Shown in pieces: positions 11,955-22,602 of a DNA stretch of 64,000 bases. The stretch comes from Pseudomonas fluorescens (GTDB lineage Bacteria; Pseudomonadota; Gammaproteobacteria; Pseudomonadales; Pseudomonadaceae): NCBI RefSeq assembly GCF_001708445.1, contig NZ_CP015637.1, forward strand, positions 5,271,001-5,335,000. The letters are read 5' to 3'. Below the pieces are notes generated by a model. That model searched no databases, was not told the DNA's origin, and saw nothing but the letters and a program-made list of their open reading frames with translations. Position 1 is the first letter of the stretch, and every line of letters starts with the position of its first letter. The position numbers were made by a program, and so were the translations under genes.

Positions 11955-12533
11955 TCAGTGCGGCTTCGCCGCCGCCTGCCACAACACTTCTGCAACACCC
12001 TGGCGCTTGGCAATCACCCGCGCCGCCACAAACAGCAAATCCGACAGCCGATTGATATACGCCAACCCCACCCCTTCCAACGGCTCTACAGCATTCAGAT
12101 GCTGACAGCGCCGCTCGGCACTGCGCGCCAGGCTGCGGCATACATGGGCCTGGGCAATCAGCGCTGAACCACCAGGCAAGATAAAGTTTTCCAGCGGTCC
12201 GACTTCCTCGTTCCAGCGATCAATCGCTGCTTCCAGCCGATCAACTTCCGCCGCATTCAGTGCCTTGTACTCCGGCATCGCCAACTCGCCGCCCAGATCG
12301 AACAATCGATGCTGGCAAGGCGTAAGCACCTCGATCACGTCCTGTAAGCCTGGATGCTGCCCGCCGAGTGCTTCGAGATACGCCAGCAGCAACCCCAACT
12401 GACTGTTCAGCGTATCGACTTCGCCAATGGCTTCCACCCGTGGGTGGTCCTTGGGCACGCGGCGACCGTCGCCGAGGCCGGTTTCACCCTGGTCGCCGGT
12501 ACGGGTGTAAATCTTCGACAGGCGAAAGCCCAT
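11955..12533 (-). CDS. PduO-type cob(I)alamin adenosyltransferase
   Basis: 192 aa. It transfers the adenosyl group of ATP to cob(I)alamin to form coenzyme B12. The N-terminal ATP motif KIYTRTGDQGETGL, the acidic EAIGEVDTLNSQLG segment and the helix-bundle motif RSAERRCQHL are all characteristic of the PduO/MMAB fold. It starts 2 bp after the stop of the upstream sensor kinase, so the genes are co-transcribed. Nothing in the kinase explains the link to cobalamin. The full family length is present. Confidence 0.93.
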   Translation of the reverse strand: MGFRLSKIYTRTGDQGETGLGDGRRVPKDHPRVEAIGEVDTLNSQLGLLLAYLEALGGQHPGLQDVIEVLTPCQHRLFDLGGELAMPEYKALNAAEVDRLEAAIDRWNEEVGPLENFILPGGSALIAQAHVCRSLARSAERRCQHLNAVEPLEGVGLAYINRLSDLLFVAARVIAKRQGVAEVLWQAAAKPH

Positions 12534-12535
12534 GG

Positions 12536-14572
12536 TCAGTGCTCCAGTTGGGTAAGTTCAGCGGGGGACAATTGGCTGCCCGCCAGGGGCAGGCGCAAGG
12601 TGAAGCAGGTACCTTGGCCCAGGGTGGAGTGCACCTCCATCTGGCCCTTATGGTTGTTGGTGATGATGAAGTACGACACCGACAGCCCAAGCCCGGTGCC
12701 CTGGCCGATCTCCTTGGTGGTGAAGAATGGCTCGAACGTGCGTTTGCGCACGTTTTCGCTCATGCCGATACCGTTGTCTTCCACCTGGATTTCGGCCCAG
12801 GGCGGATTAAGCCGAGTGCGCAGGATGATGCGTCCGGGCTCGCGATCGTCTTCGCGCAGGTGAATGGCCTGGGCGGCGTTTTTCAGCAGGTTGAGCAACA
12901 CCTGCTCCAGCTCGTTGGCGGTGCCGGGCACCGGGCCCAGTTGCGGGTCGAATTGGCGGATGATCGCCTGGCCCTTGAAGTCGAAGCCGATGGCGAGGTC
13001 GAAGTCATTACCGGCAATTTCCACGGCCTGGTCGATCAGGGCTGGTAGGTCGCAAGGCGCCATTTGCCGATTGCTGCGGCGGCTGAAACTGAGCATATGG
13101 GTCACGATCTTCGCCGCCCGCGCGCCGGCTTGCTGGATGCCGTCGAGCAGCTGCGGCACTTCGCGGCTTTGCAGGTAGCGGTTGACCGTGTCCAGGTCGA
13201 TGCCAACCTGCTCGGCCTGTTCCAGGTTCTTGGGCAGGTCGGGCGACAAGCGGCGGCGGATGTTTTGCACGTTATGCAGGATCGCTCCCAGCGGGTTGTT
13301 GATCTCATGGGCCATGCCGGCCGCGAGCCCGCCGACGGAAAGCATTTTTTCCGACTGCACCATCATTTCTTCCAGGGACAGGCGCTGGGTGATGTCATCG
13401 ATACGGATCACCACGCCGCGCCCGGCACCGCCCGTCAGCGGGTAGAAGGTCAGGGCGTAATGCTTGGGCTCATCGTCCTTGATCCAGGTGACCCGCTCGA
13501 TGCGTTCCACCGTGTGCTGCTCGACGGTAGCCTTGATTTGCGGCAGGTACGGCTTGAGGGGTTGGAAGGCGAGGTAGATCGGCTGGTTCAAGGCTTCGTC
13601 GAGGCGCGTACCGGAAAGCGCGCTGGCTTCCTGGTTCCACTGGGTGACATAGAGCTGCTCATCCAGGGCGATCAGCGCCGACGGCATGGAGTCGATGATA
13701 CTGTTCAGGTAATTCTGGAAACCGGTGAGTTTTTTCTCGATCTTGCTGCGCACCTGGACTTCCAGTTCCAGCTTGCGGTTGGTGTGGCGCGTCTCCTCGG
13801 CCAGGCCCTGGGCCTGGGAATAGGCGGCCTGGGAGTCGTCCCGCGCGCGCTTGAGCTGCTGTTCGCGGGCTTCGATACGCGACAGCATGGTATTGAAGGC
13901 CTCGGCCAGGCTGCCGATTTCATCGCGGTTGCCGCGGCCGGCGCGCAGGGCGTAGTTCTCTTCGCGGGTGACCTGGCGGGACAGCTCTTCCAGCTCATGG
14001 ATGGGGCGCGTGATCAAGCGTTTGATCTGCCGGGCGATGACCAGCCACAGCAGTACGCTGAAAATCAGGATACCCAGGCTGGCGGTCAGCGTACCGGTGT
14101 AGAACGCCACCGGCAGCTCACTGCTGGCCACCAGCAGCAAATGCCCGGATGGCTGGCCCGCGCGAGGCAGGGTGATCACCTGGTTGCTGCGGAATTCAGT
14201 GACCCGCCAGGCCTCGATATGCCGGTAGCTGTCCGGCAAGTGCAGGCGGTCGCCATGTTGCATCTGCGCCAGGCGGTTGCCTTCGCCGTCGTACAGTGCG
14301 GCGGCGCGCAGCGGCGAATAGCTGGTCAGTTCATTGAGCAGAGCGTCGGCCTTGGCTGGAGATTCCAGGGCTTCGGCGGCGAGTGCCGGGTTGGACACCA
14401 GCCGACCGATGGCCTGCAAGGCCTGGGGCGCCATGCTTTCCTGGGAAATCCAGTAGGCGGCGCTGATAAAGGTCAGGTTGGCCACCAGCAATACAGTGGT
14501 CAGCAGCACCAGTAGGGCGGCCAGCAGCTTTTGCCCCACCGGGAGATTTTCGAGACGCTGGCGCAGTGGCAT
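12536..14572 (-). CDS. membrane sensor histidine kinase (HAMP-PAS-HisKA-HATPase)
   Basis: 678 aa from the ATG at 14572 (MPLRQRLENLPVG); a TTG 24 nt upstream is the only longer alternative. TM1 is at about residues 18-42, a roughly 120-residue periplasmic sensor follows, then TM2 near 168-190, HAMP, a coiled coil and a PAS domain. The H-box MAHEINNPLGAIL, N-box NELEQVLLNLLKNAAQAI, DNGIGM and GTGLGLSVSYF follow. All catalytic boxes are intact. No response regulator gene lies next to it, so its partner is elsewhere. It sits between a PanE-family gene and the cobalamin adenosyltransferase in one operon. Signal unknown. Confidence 0.92.
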   Translation of the reverse strand: MPLRQRLENLPVGQKLLAALLVLLTTVLLVANLTFISAAYWISQESMAPQALQAIGRLVSNPALAAEALESPAKADALLNELTSYSPLRAAALYDGEGNRLAQMQHGDRLHLPDSYRHIEAWRVTEFRSNQVITLPRAGQPSGHLLLVASSELPVAFYTGTLTASLGILIFSVLLWLVIARQIKRLITRPIHELEELSRQVTREENYALRAGRGNRDEIGSLAEAFNTMLSRIEAREQQLKRARDDSQAAYSQAQGLAEETRHTNRKLELEVQVRSKIEKKLTGFQNYLNSIIDSMPSALIALDEQLYVTQWNQEASALSGTRLDEALNQPIYLAFQPLKPYLPQIKATVEQHTVERIERVTWIKDDEPKHYALTFYPLTGGAGRGVVIRIDDITQRLSLEEMMVQSEKMLSVGGLAAGMAHEINNPLGAILHNVQNIRRRLSPDLPKNLEQAEQVGIDLDTVNRYLQSREVPQLLDGIQQAGARAAKIVTHMLSFSRRSNRQMAPCDLPALIDQAVEIAGNDFDLAIGFDFKGQAIIRQFDPQLGPVPGTANELEQVLLNLLKNAAQAIHLREDDREPGRIILRTRLNPPWAEIQVEDNGIGMSENVRKRTFEPFFTTKEIGQGTGLGLSVSYFIITNNHKGQMEVHSTLGQGTCFTLRLPLAGSQLSPAELTQLEH

Positions 14573-14617
14573 CAGTTTTCCACAGGTAATAGACAAGTGG
14601 GCAGGGTAGCGCGTGCC

Positions 14618-16143
<1,526 letters not shown>

Positions 16144-16207
16144 TGGCACTTCGGGGAACCTGCGGGCGTTTTCGACGTCCCACGCCCCAGAACCCACGCC
16201 TGCACTT

Positions 16208-16230
16208 GAGCCCTACGGGGCTCATTTGTG
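16208..16230 (+). terminator. possible weak terminator of yajQ
   Basis: GAGCCC-TACG-GGGCTC is followed by ATTTGTGTTT, 65 bp downstream of the yajQ stop. The stem is short and the T-tract interrupted. Confidence 0.35.
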
Positions 16231-16278
16231 TTTCTAGGCCGTCAATAAGCCGCACATCCGCCACACAGGAGAAGCTAC

Positions 16279-17121
16279 ATGGATTTAAACGCTGAAATGG
16301 ATCACTTGATCAAGACGTCGCAGTCGTGGATCCCGATGATCATGGAATACGGCAGCCGGGTGTTGCTGGCGGTGATCACCCTGGCCATTGGCTGGTGGCT
16401 GATCAACGTATTGACCCACCGAGTGGGCCGCCTGCTGGCCATGCGTAACGCGGACCTGGCGCTGCAGCACTTCATCACCAGCCTTGCGAACATTGCACTG
16501 AAAGTCATGCTGATCGTCAGCGTGGCCTCGATGATCGGCGTGGCAACCACCTCGTTCGTCGCGGCTATCGGTGCGGCTACCCTGGCCATCGGCCTGGCAT
16601 TGCAAGGCAGCCTGGCCAACTTCGCCGGCGGGGTGCTGATTCTGTTGTTCCGTCCGTTCCGTATCGGCGACTGGATCGAAGCCCAGGGCACCGCCGGTAC
16701 CGTCGACAGCATCCAGATCTTCCACACCGTGCTGCGCACCGGCGACAACAAGACCGTGATCGTGCCGAACGGCATCCTGTCCAACGGCATCATCACCAAC
16801 ACCAACCGTCAGCCGACCCGCAAGGTGGTGTTCGATGTGGGGGTGGACTATGAAGCCGATCTGCAAAAAGCCCGCGAAGTGCTGCTGGAGCTGGCGAAAG
16901 ATCCGCGCGTGCTGGCTGACCCTGCGCCTGTTGCCGTGGTGTCGACCCTGGGTGACAGCTCGATCACTGTTTCTCTGCGTTGCTGGACCAATACCCCGGA
17001 TTATTGGGATGTAGTGTTCATGCTTAATGAACTGTCCCGTGACCGTTTAAAGGCAGCCGGGATTGATATTCCATTTCCGCAGCGAGTTATACGAGTCATG
17101 CAAGAGGCTGCGCCGAAGTAA
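16279..17121 (+). CDS. mscS: small-conductance mechanosensitive channel (MscS family)
   Basis: 280 aa, ATG 7 nt after AGGAG. Three N-terminal TM segments (about residues 20-45, 65-88, 92-118) include a pore helix rich in Gly and Ala: AAIGAATLAIGLALQGSLAN. It is followed by the beta domain FRPFRIGDWIEAQG and the VPNGILSNGIITN motif typical of MscS. Length is close to the E. coli protein (286 aa). It opens under membrane tension to release solutes during hypo-osmotic shock. It is convergent with the porin gene and shares a bidirectional terminator with it. Confidence 0.95.
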   Translation: MDLNAEMDHLIKTSQSWIPMIMEYGSRVLLAVITLAIGWWLINVLTHRVGRLLAMRNADLALQHFITSLANIALKVMLIVSVASMIGVATTSFVAAIGAATLAIGLALQGSLANFAGGVLILLFRPFRIGDWIEAQGTAGTVDSIQIFHTVLRTGDNKTVIVPNGILSNGIITNTNRQPTRKVVFDVGVDYEADLQKAREVLLELAKDPRVLADPAPVAVVSTLGDSSITVSLRCWTNTPDYWDVVFMLNELSRDRLKAAGIDIPFPQRVIRVMQEAAPK

Positions 17122-17228
17122 GCGAAAGCGTCATGTTTAACTTGGCCGAAAGGTCAGGTTAAACGTGTCAGCTTAATCTCGTTAGTTAGCTTGCTAGTTA
17201 TTTATTCGCTGAAGTAAAACTGCAATAA

Positions 17229-17268
17229 AAAAGCCGCCCCCCTGGCTAGCAGAGGGGCGGCTTTTTTT
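17229..17268. terminator. bidirectional terminator between mscS and the porin gene
   Basis: A 10-bp inverted repeat AAGCCGCCCC / GGGGCGGCTT, flanked by A-tracts on the left and T-tracts on the right, serves both converging genes. Confidence 0.9.
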
Positions 17269-17313
17269 GTTTAAGGCCGAAGCCTTAAGTCATCGTTGTA
17301 ATCAAACGCTTAA

Positions 17314-18615
17314 TTACAAGATGTTCAGCGGGTATTGCGCGATCAGACGCAGTTCGTCGATCGACGCCGAACCGTAGTACACGCCGTCAGACGAACGATA
17401 GGTCGCTTGACGGACGCGCAGGCTCAGGTCTTTGGCTGGGCCGCTCTGGATCACGTATTTGGCTTCGATGTCGCGTTCCCACTCTTTACCGTTCGAAGTG
17501 GTGCCAGTGTTGGCGCCGCTGCCGTTGACGTAACGAGTCATGAAGCTCAGGCCTGGCACGCCGAAGGTGGCCATGTTCAGGTCGTAGCGAGCTTGCCAGG
17601 ATTTCTCGTCTTCAGCGTTGAAGTCGGAACGGGCGATGGAGTTGGCCAGGAAAATCGTGCCGCCGCCGTCTACGCCGTAACCGTAGTCGCCGTCACCGCT
17701 AACTTTCTGGTAGGCGAGGGTAAAGGTGTGAGCGCCGAGGGTATAGGCGCCCTGCAAGCTGTAGGCACGGTTATCCAGCTTGGTGGTGCCGTCTTTTTCT
17801 GCGCGTTGCAGGCCGGCGCCGTCGCTTTTGGTGCTGTAGATGTTGAAGTCGACAGCCAGGGACTGATCATCGCTAAGCGCGTGGGTCCAGTTCACGTTGG
17901 CGTAGAGTTTCTTCCAGTAGTCTTCCACTTTCGAGTAGTAGAGGCTGGTAGTGAACTCTGGGGTCCAGGAGTACACGCCGCCTACGAAGTTGGCGTCGCG
18001 CAGGCCAGTACCGGTACCCGGCTCGGAGCTAGCGATACTGTCCTTGTAGGTGTGGTCCTGGGCAACGATCGAGGTGAAGTGACCGGCTTCCAGTTTCAGG
18101 CCCTTGATCTCGTTGCTGGTGAGCGAGATACCTTGTGGCAGTTCTGGCAGGAGGCGGCTGTCATCGGATGCGAATACCGGGGCGGTGGTGTACTGGTCGC
18201 CGATTTTCAAGACCGTATCGGAAATACGGAACTTGATGGCTGCGCCACCCTTGGAGTAATCATCCTGCGCACGACCGTCGGAGCCGTTAGGGAACAGGCC
18301 GGTACCGGCACGGCCCTTGCCGCTGTCGAGTTTGATGCCCAGCAAACCAATGGCATCGACACCGACACCGATGGTGCCTTGTGTGTAGCCCGAGCTGAAC
18401 AGACCGTGGAAGCCGAGGCCGGTTTCTTCGCGACGGCTTTGAGTGCCTGGCGCGTTGTTACGGAAGTCACGGCTGAAGTACAGGGTACGAGTCAGGATAC
18501 TGGCTGTGCTGTCCTCGATAAAGCCCTTGGAATCGTCCTGGGCGGATGCCATTGCGAACTGCGAGGTGCCTGCTGAAACAGCCAGGGCGATCATGCTCCA
18601 CTTCATCACGCGCAT
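17314..18615 (-). CDS. OprD-family outer-membrane porin
   Basis: 433 aa, start MRVMKWSMIALAV 9 nt after AAAGGAG. A signal peptide with cleavage near ASA-QDD is followed by the OprD-family N-terminus GFIEDSTASILTRTLYFSRDFRN. It ends in the terminal strand LRLIAQYPLNIL. These 18-stranded porins take up amino acids, small acids and sugars. The gene lies in the block that in P. aeruginosa contains oprD itself (porin, HIT, slyX, csp, dps, aspS), but fluorescent pseudomonads have many paralogues. I therefore do not assign a symbol or a substrate. Confidence 0.92.
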   Translation of the reverse strand: MRVMKWSMIALAVSAGTSQFAMASAQDDSKGFIEDSTASILTRTLYFSRDFRNNAPGTQSRREETGLGFHGLFSSGYTQGTIGVGVDAIGLLGIKLDSGKGRAGTGLFPNGSDGRAQDDYSKGGAAIKFRISDTVLKIGDQYTTAPVFASDDSRLLPELPQGISLTSNEIKGLKLEAGHFTSIVAQDHTYKDSIASSEPGTGTGLRDANFVGGVYSWTPEFTTSLYYSKVEDYWKKLYANVNWTHALSDDQSLAVDFNIYSTKSDGAGLQRAEKDGTTKLDNRAYSLQGAYTLGAHTFTLAYQKVSGDGDYGYGVDGGGTIFLANSIARSDFNAEDEKSWQARYDLNMATFGVPGLSFMTRYVNGSGANTGTTSNGKEWERDIEAKYVIQSGPAKDLSLRVRQATYRSSDGVYYGSASIDELRLIAQYPLNIL

Positions 18616-19357
18616 CGTGATTTGCTCCTTTGGTTTAGGAAGAGTACTGCCGTCCCACCTGTATTTTTATCTGGGCGGCTCTTTCTTTTTTGTGTCGGCG
18701 TAAAGTTATATCACGCAGACCGTATTGACGATACTTGTCCAACTATCCTTTCAGCTTCTTTACGAGGCTGTCGTAAATTGCTAGCTCCATGTCGCAAATT
18801 CACAGTCCGAATGTAACTGGACTGACAACTTCAATGCTGTTTTCAAACCCTTCAATAGTTTGGAGTCTTCCTTGATTCGCATTGAAACGCTGTTGTTCTT
18901 TTCGCGAAACACCTGCTTCCGAACGGGTGTCGTTGCCGACGATATGGGTGTGAATGCAACAAGCGCGCCCAAATCGGTAACTGAATGTCATTTTTTCGTG
19001 AAAATCGTTACTGCCCTGTAAAAACCGCATAAGCACGGGCTTTTTACGCCCTTTGGTTTGGTCTTGACGGCCGCGCATGACATCAGTGCGGTGGTACAAA
19101 AAACCTGTGCCTGCGCAAAACGTTACCGGTTCACCCCGATGAGTGGGTACTTGGCGGATCTCTTTGAGGCACAAGTGGGTCATTTTGGTGCGTTCCGGTG
19201 AGGCCCGTTCTAGCGTAGCTCATATATTCGCTTGCTTCGAAAAGGTGCAGGTTTTTTTGTCGGACCGTGCCGACGTTTCCTGCATTCGCCGTGAAGCCGC
19301 GAACAATCAACGGTATGCTGGGTACCTGAACTTGACCTGCCGAACGGAGTGCCCGCG
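18616..19357. other. 742-bp intergenic region between porin and HIT genes
   Basis: This gap is unusually AT-rich for the window, especially 18650-19020. The porin leader and promoter must lie at the left end; AAAGGAG serves the porin start. Short minus-strand open frames (for example 18800-19183) have no ribosome site or recognisable domain. I see no RNA gene with a clear promoter and terminator here. Confidence 0.5.
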
Positions 19358-19783
19358 GTGTTCGCCTTAGACCAACGCTTGCAACAAGACACACTGGCCC
19401 TTGGGGACTTCCCGCTGTGCCGCCTGCTGCTGTCCAATGACTCGAACTACCCATGGTTCATTCTGGTACCACGTATCAACGGTATCAGCGAAGTGTTTCA
19501 GCTGGATGTCGCAGATCAACGAATCCTATGGGAAGAAACCACGGCCCTGGCGCAGTTGCTCAACGAAGGCTTGATGGCCGACAAGATGAATATTGGTGCA
19601 TTGGGCAACGTCGTCAGCCAGTTGCACGTGCATGTGATCGTACGCAGGCGCGATGACGCGGCATGGCCGGCTCCGGTTTGGGGCAAGCATCCGGCGCAGC
19701 CGTACACTGAACAACAGGTAGCGGCTATTCGCGCGCGCATGCGTGAGTTGTTGCCTGCCGACTTTATTTTTGCGCAGGACTGA
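19358..19783 (+). CDS. HIT-domain protein
   Basis: 141 aa from the GTG at 19358 (VFALDQRLQQDTLAL), 8 nt after CGGAG; the GTG at 19349 overlaps that ribosome site and is rejected. It is a histidine-triad nucleotide-binding or hydrolase family member. LSNDSNYPWFILVPR is followed by the triad region QLHVHVIVRRRDD. The motif reads Q-x-H-x-H rather than H-x-H-x-H; the central nucleophilic His is kept. It is translated just ahead of slyX (3-bp gap). Substrate unknown. Confidence 0.85.
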   Translation: MFALDQRLQQDTLALGDFPLCRLLLSNDSNYPWFILVPRINGISEVFQLDVADQRILWEETTALAQLLNEGLMADKMNIGALGNVVSQLHVHVIVRRRDDAAWPAPVWGKHPAQPYTEQQVAAIRARMRELLPADFIFAQD

Positions 19784-19786
19784 ACC

Positions 19787-19993
19787 ATGGATCTGCAAGA
19801 CCGCGTGACGGACCTGGAAAGCCGCTTGGCCTTCCAGGACGACACCATCGAGACGCTCAACGATATCCTGGTGACCCAGCAGCGCGCGGTTGAACGCCTG
19901 CAGCTTCAGATGGCGGCGCTGCTCAAGCGCCAGGAAGAAATGGGCGGCCAGTTCGAAACCTCCGAAGAGGAGGCTCCACCGCCTCACTATTAA
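19787..19993 (+). CDS. slyX: SlyX homologue
   Basis: 68 aa, entirely a predicted coiled coil from [20 protein letters not shown] to LLKRQEE, then an acidic tail and the family C-terminus PPPHY. SlyX has no established biochemical role. It lies 3 bp after the HIT gene, in one transcript ending at the strong terminator at 20022-20060. Confidence 0.9.
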   Translation: MDLQDRVTDLESRLAFQDDTIETLNDILVTQQRAVERLQLQMAALLKRQEEMGGQFETSEEEAPPPHY

Positions 19994-20021
19994 TTGGCCC
20001 ACCCTTAATAGTCGCGCATAA

Positions 20022-20060
20022 AAAACCGCGATCCAGCCTAGCTGGATCGCGGTTTTTTTT
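20022..20060. terminator. bidirectional terminator, slyX and cold-shock-domain gene
   Basis: A perfect 16-bp stem starting AAAACCGCGATCCAGC with a 3-nt loop and a T-tract on the plus strand (A-tract to the left). It lies between two converging genes. Confidence 0.92.
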
Positions 20061-20077
20061 TGCAGCGCGGGCTGAAA

Positions 20078-20680
20078 TCAGCGACGTGGCAGGGCAGCGA
20101 TCACGTCTTCGGCTTGCAGGCCTTTGTCGCGGTTCATGACGGAGAATTCCACACGCTGGCCTTCGACCAGAACGCGATGGCCTTCGCCACGGATGGCCCG
20201 GAAGTGGACGAAGATATCGTCGCCCGAATCGCGGGAAATAAAGCCGAAGCCTTTGGACGTGTTGAACCACTTGACGGTCCCGGTATCCCGATTGGTCATG
20301 TCGTAGTTTTGCGACGCGGCCGCAGGGGACGAACGGTAGAAGCTGATGGCCAGGTGAAGAACGATGGCGACCAGCGCAATGACCAGGCTGAGCAGGATGG
20401 CCGGGTGGCCGCCGACTTCAGGCATGGGTGCCAGGAGGGTGAGGGTTTGGACCACAACAGTCAGCACCAACAGCGCACTGACGAGGTTTTGCAGTTGATG
20501 ACGCATGCCTTTGTTCCAGTACGGAATCACGGGCGCCAGCGTCAGGTTAAGAAGGCCGAACAAGGCCAGGTACAGAGCGTCATGTTGTTGCAGGTAGGGC
20601 AGGCTTTCAGGCTGCAGGCTCGGGATAAAGGACAGCAGCAAAGCTGCAACGCCCGTTAGCAGGTGGACGATTTTCAACAT
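20078..20680 (-). CDS. membrane-tethered cold-shock-domain protein
   Basis: 200 aa. Residues 1-125 hold four hydrophobic segments ([49 protein letters not shown] and [19 protein letters not shown]). Residues about 132-200 are a cold-shock domain with RNP1 KGFGFI and RNP2 DIFVHF intact. This joins a nucleic-acid-binding OB fold to an inner-membrane anchor. P. aeruginosa has a cold-shock gene at the corresponding place next to dps; I have not compared its N-terminus. The domain probably faces the cytoplasm, with four membrane passes. Role unknown. Confidence 0.85.
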   Translation of the reverse strand: MLKIVHLLTGVAALLLSFIPSLQPESLPYLQQHDALYLALFGLLNLTLAPVIPYWNKGMRHQLQNLVSALLVLTVVVQTLTLLAPMPEVGGHPAILLSLVIALVAIVLHLAISFYRSSPAAASQNYDMTNRDTGTVKWFNTSKGFGFISRDSGDDIFVHFRAIRGEGHRVLVEGQRVEFSVMNRDKGLQAEDVIAALPRR

Positions 20681-21107
20681 TTTGATTAACTCACGTTAAG
20701 ACGGATCACAAGGAAGAGCTGACTGGCACGGTTCGCTTCTGAACAATGGGAGGCGTTGAGCACGTGCACGGGTATCAGCCTATGCGCTGGCCGAAGAAAA
20801 TAACGGCAGCGACACGCTGCCTATTTAACAGCAAAGGCTGTGCCTACTCAAATCAAGCATTTCCAGGCATTGCAAGGGGTGTGGCATTTCTGCGTCAAAC
20901 GCTTGTCCTAGACGTTTGCAGGCTTTTTTATCGCTATCAGGCAAATCGCCTGTCGGGCGCAAAGCCTTGCTTGTCACAGGCCGGCGCACCCGCGCGGGGC
21001 GAATTGCCGCACGTCGCCTGGTGCTGCCGGGCTGCACAAGGTGGGGACTCTTGCTAGAGTGGTCCTGCACCTGATCAATGAATGCTTGTCAATTGAAGGG
21101 GATAAAC
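20681..21107. other. 427-bp intergenic region, divergent csp-like and dps
   Basis: It holds the promoters of two divergent genes. An imperfect inverted repeat CAAACG-11 nt-CGTTTG near 20897-20921 is followed by CAGGCTTTTTT and could end a short plus-strand transcript, but no promoter is convincing. No coding frame is supported. Confidence 0.4.
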
Positions 21108-21581
21108 ATGGCAATCGATATCGGTATCAGTGAAGAAGATCGTAAATCCATCGTCGATGGGCTTTCGCGACTGCTTTCCGATACCTATGTACTGTACCTG
21201 AAGACCCACAATTTCCATTGGAACGTCACGGGCCCCATGTTCCGCACGCTGCACCTGATGTTCGAGGAGCAGTACAACGAGCTGGCGCTGGCGGTGGACT
21301 CCATTGCCGAACGTATCCGTGCCCTGGGCTTTCCGGCGCCGGGTGCCTATTCGATCTATGCCCGTCTTTCTTCGATCAAGGAAGAAGAAGGCGTACCGAG
21401 CGCAGAAGAGATGATCAAGCAATTGGTTGCGGGCCAGGAAGCGGTCACGCGGACCGCCCGTGGCATTTTCCCGCTGCTCGACAAGGTCAGTGACGAGCCA
21501 ACGGCCGACTTGTTGACCCAACGCATGCAGGTTCACGAGAAAACCGCGTGGATGCTGCGTTCCCTGCTCGAAAACCAGTAA
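21108..21581 (+). CDS. dps: Dps-family DNA-binding ferritin-like protein
   Basis: 157 aa from [16 protein letters not shown], after GAAGGGGATAAAC; the 10 extra upstream codons are discounted. The ferroxidase residues are visible in [10 protein letters not shown] followed by [24 protein letters not shown]. Dps dodecamers oxidise and store iron and protect DNA. The N-terminus is short with few lysines, so DNA binding may be weak. The P. aeruginosa counterpart lies in the same place, upstream of aspS. Confidence 0.92.
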   Translation: MAIDIGISEEDRKSIVDGLSRLLSDTYVLYLKTHNFHWNVTGPMFRTLHLMFEEQYNELALAVDSIAERIRALGFPAPGAYSIYARLSSIKEEEGVPSAEEMIKQLVAGQEAVTRTARGIFPLLDKVSDEPTADLLTQRMQVHEKTAWMLRSLLENQ

Positions 21582-21762
21582 CCATCGACCTCGAGTGGCG
21601 TCGCCCCGGCGCCGCTCGCGGGTTTCCCCGCGCTTCCTGGCGTTCTCCTACGATGATCGACTCTCCGTCTTCTGGCTGCCCCTGTCTTCCTGCTGTTTTA
21701 TAGGCCTATCGCCCAATGGGAGAAACCCATGGGCTGTTGTTTGGCAACGGAGTGTCAGGTGT

Positions 21763-22104
21763 ATGTCACGTGGAGCGGTGAGTGGAGTGATGGAAACGGG
21801 TGGTTTTCAGAAGATAAAGGTCGATCCCTTCTCCAGGGGGTTCGATATGGGATTGGCCAGGCCGTTGTCCCGATCGGTCAGGCTCAACGGTTTTTCCACC
21901 TGTCTGCGGCTCGAGCAGATCTATTGGAATATCCTCACGGAGATTGCCAGGCTCAATGCCTGTTCGGTCAGTGCATTGCTGTCTTACGTCGATCGGGAAG
22001 TGCATTTGCGGTATGGAGGCGTGAAGAACTTCAGTGGACTGGTCAGGGTCGTGTGCGTGGTTCACCTGTTAAAAGGCTGCAGCGCACCGTTGAGTCCTGA
22101 GTAA
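21763..22104 (+). CDS. ribbon-helix-helix domain protein
   Basis: 113 aa from MSRGAVSGVMETGG, with CGGAG 10 nt upstream. The core PLSRSVRLNGFSTCLRLEQIYWNILTEIARLNACSVSALLSYVDREV matches the RHH_4-type ribbon-helix-helix family: a beta strand followed by two helices. Conserved GGVKNFSGLVRVVCVVHLLK follows. Such proteins are expected to bind DNA or act in small regulatory complexes, but no target is known. An internal ATG at 21790 is an alternative start. Confidence 0.75.
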   Translation: MSRGAVSGVMETGGFQKIKVDPFSRGFDMGLARPLSRSVRLNGFSTCLRLEQIYWNILTEIARLNACSVSALLSYVDREVHLRYGGVKNFSGLVRVVCVVHLLKGCSAPLSPE

Positions 22105-22120
22105 TCTTGCGGTTCCGTGG

Positions 22121-22146
22121 CCAGGCCTGCCCCAGGGCGGGCCTGG
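22121..22146. other. GC-rich hairpin after the RHH gene
   Basis: CCAGGCCTGCCC and GGGCGGGCCTGG form an almost perfect 12-bp stem without a T-tract, 16 bp after the gene's stop. It could stabilise or weakly terminate the transcript. Confidence 0.4.
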
Positions 22147-22273
22147 CTTCGGGCAGAAAGCCGGCTGCGCTGCCTCGATTTACCAGATATAATCCCGCGC
22201 TTTGCTGCGAATGCCGGGGCTTGATCCGTTGGGCAGGCGTAGCGCGTAACGATCTGATCGCCGAGACATCTCC

Positions 22274-22495
22274 ATGCCCATGTACGACTATCAATGTGCT
22301 TCCTGTGGTCATCAGTTGGAAGCCATTCAAAAGATCAGCGCAGCGCCGTTGGTCGATTGCCCGGCCTGCCAGGCGCCTGAACTCAAGAAGATGTTGTCCA
22401 TGCCGGGCTTCCGCCTGAGTGGCAGCGGCTGGTACGAGACCGATTTCAAGACCGGCTCTAAGAAGAATCTGGCCGGCGGCGACAAAGCAGACTGA
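22274..22495 (+). CDS. FmdB/CxxC zinc-ribbon protein
   Basis: 73 aa. The zinc-ribbon motif is MYDYQCASCGHQLEA then CPACQAPELKKM, giving two CxxC pairs about 17 residues apart, followed by the conserved FRLSGSGWYETDFK. This small family is routinely found just before aspS in gammaproteobacteria; its function is not established. It lies 107 bp upstream of the aspS start and is probably co-transcribed. Confidence 0.9.
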   Translation: MPMYDYQCASCGHQLEAIQKISAAPLVDCPACQAPELKKMLSMPGFRLSGSGWYETDFKTGSKKNLAGGDKAD

Positions 22496-22602
22496 GTTGA
22501 ACTCTACGCGCAGGCTCCTGCATTATCCGTCCCCTGCTTAACTGTGCGGTGACGAGGCAGGCCTCCACCGAATTTCGAATTACGAGAAGTGAAACCACTA
22601 CC

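Noticed and set aside
18800..19183. 127-codon minus-strand frame in the porin-HIT gap
   Set aside because: Composition unlike the neighbouring genes, no ribosome site and no recognisable domain.
19358..20680. HIT-slyX-cold-shock cluster as a novel RNA-processing system
   Set aside because: The order corresponds to a known conserved Pseudomonas block, the cold-shock gene is on the opposite strand with its own terminator, and nothing ties the three functionally.
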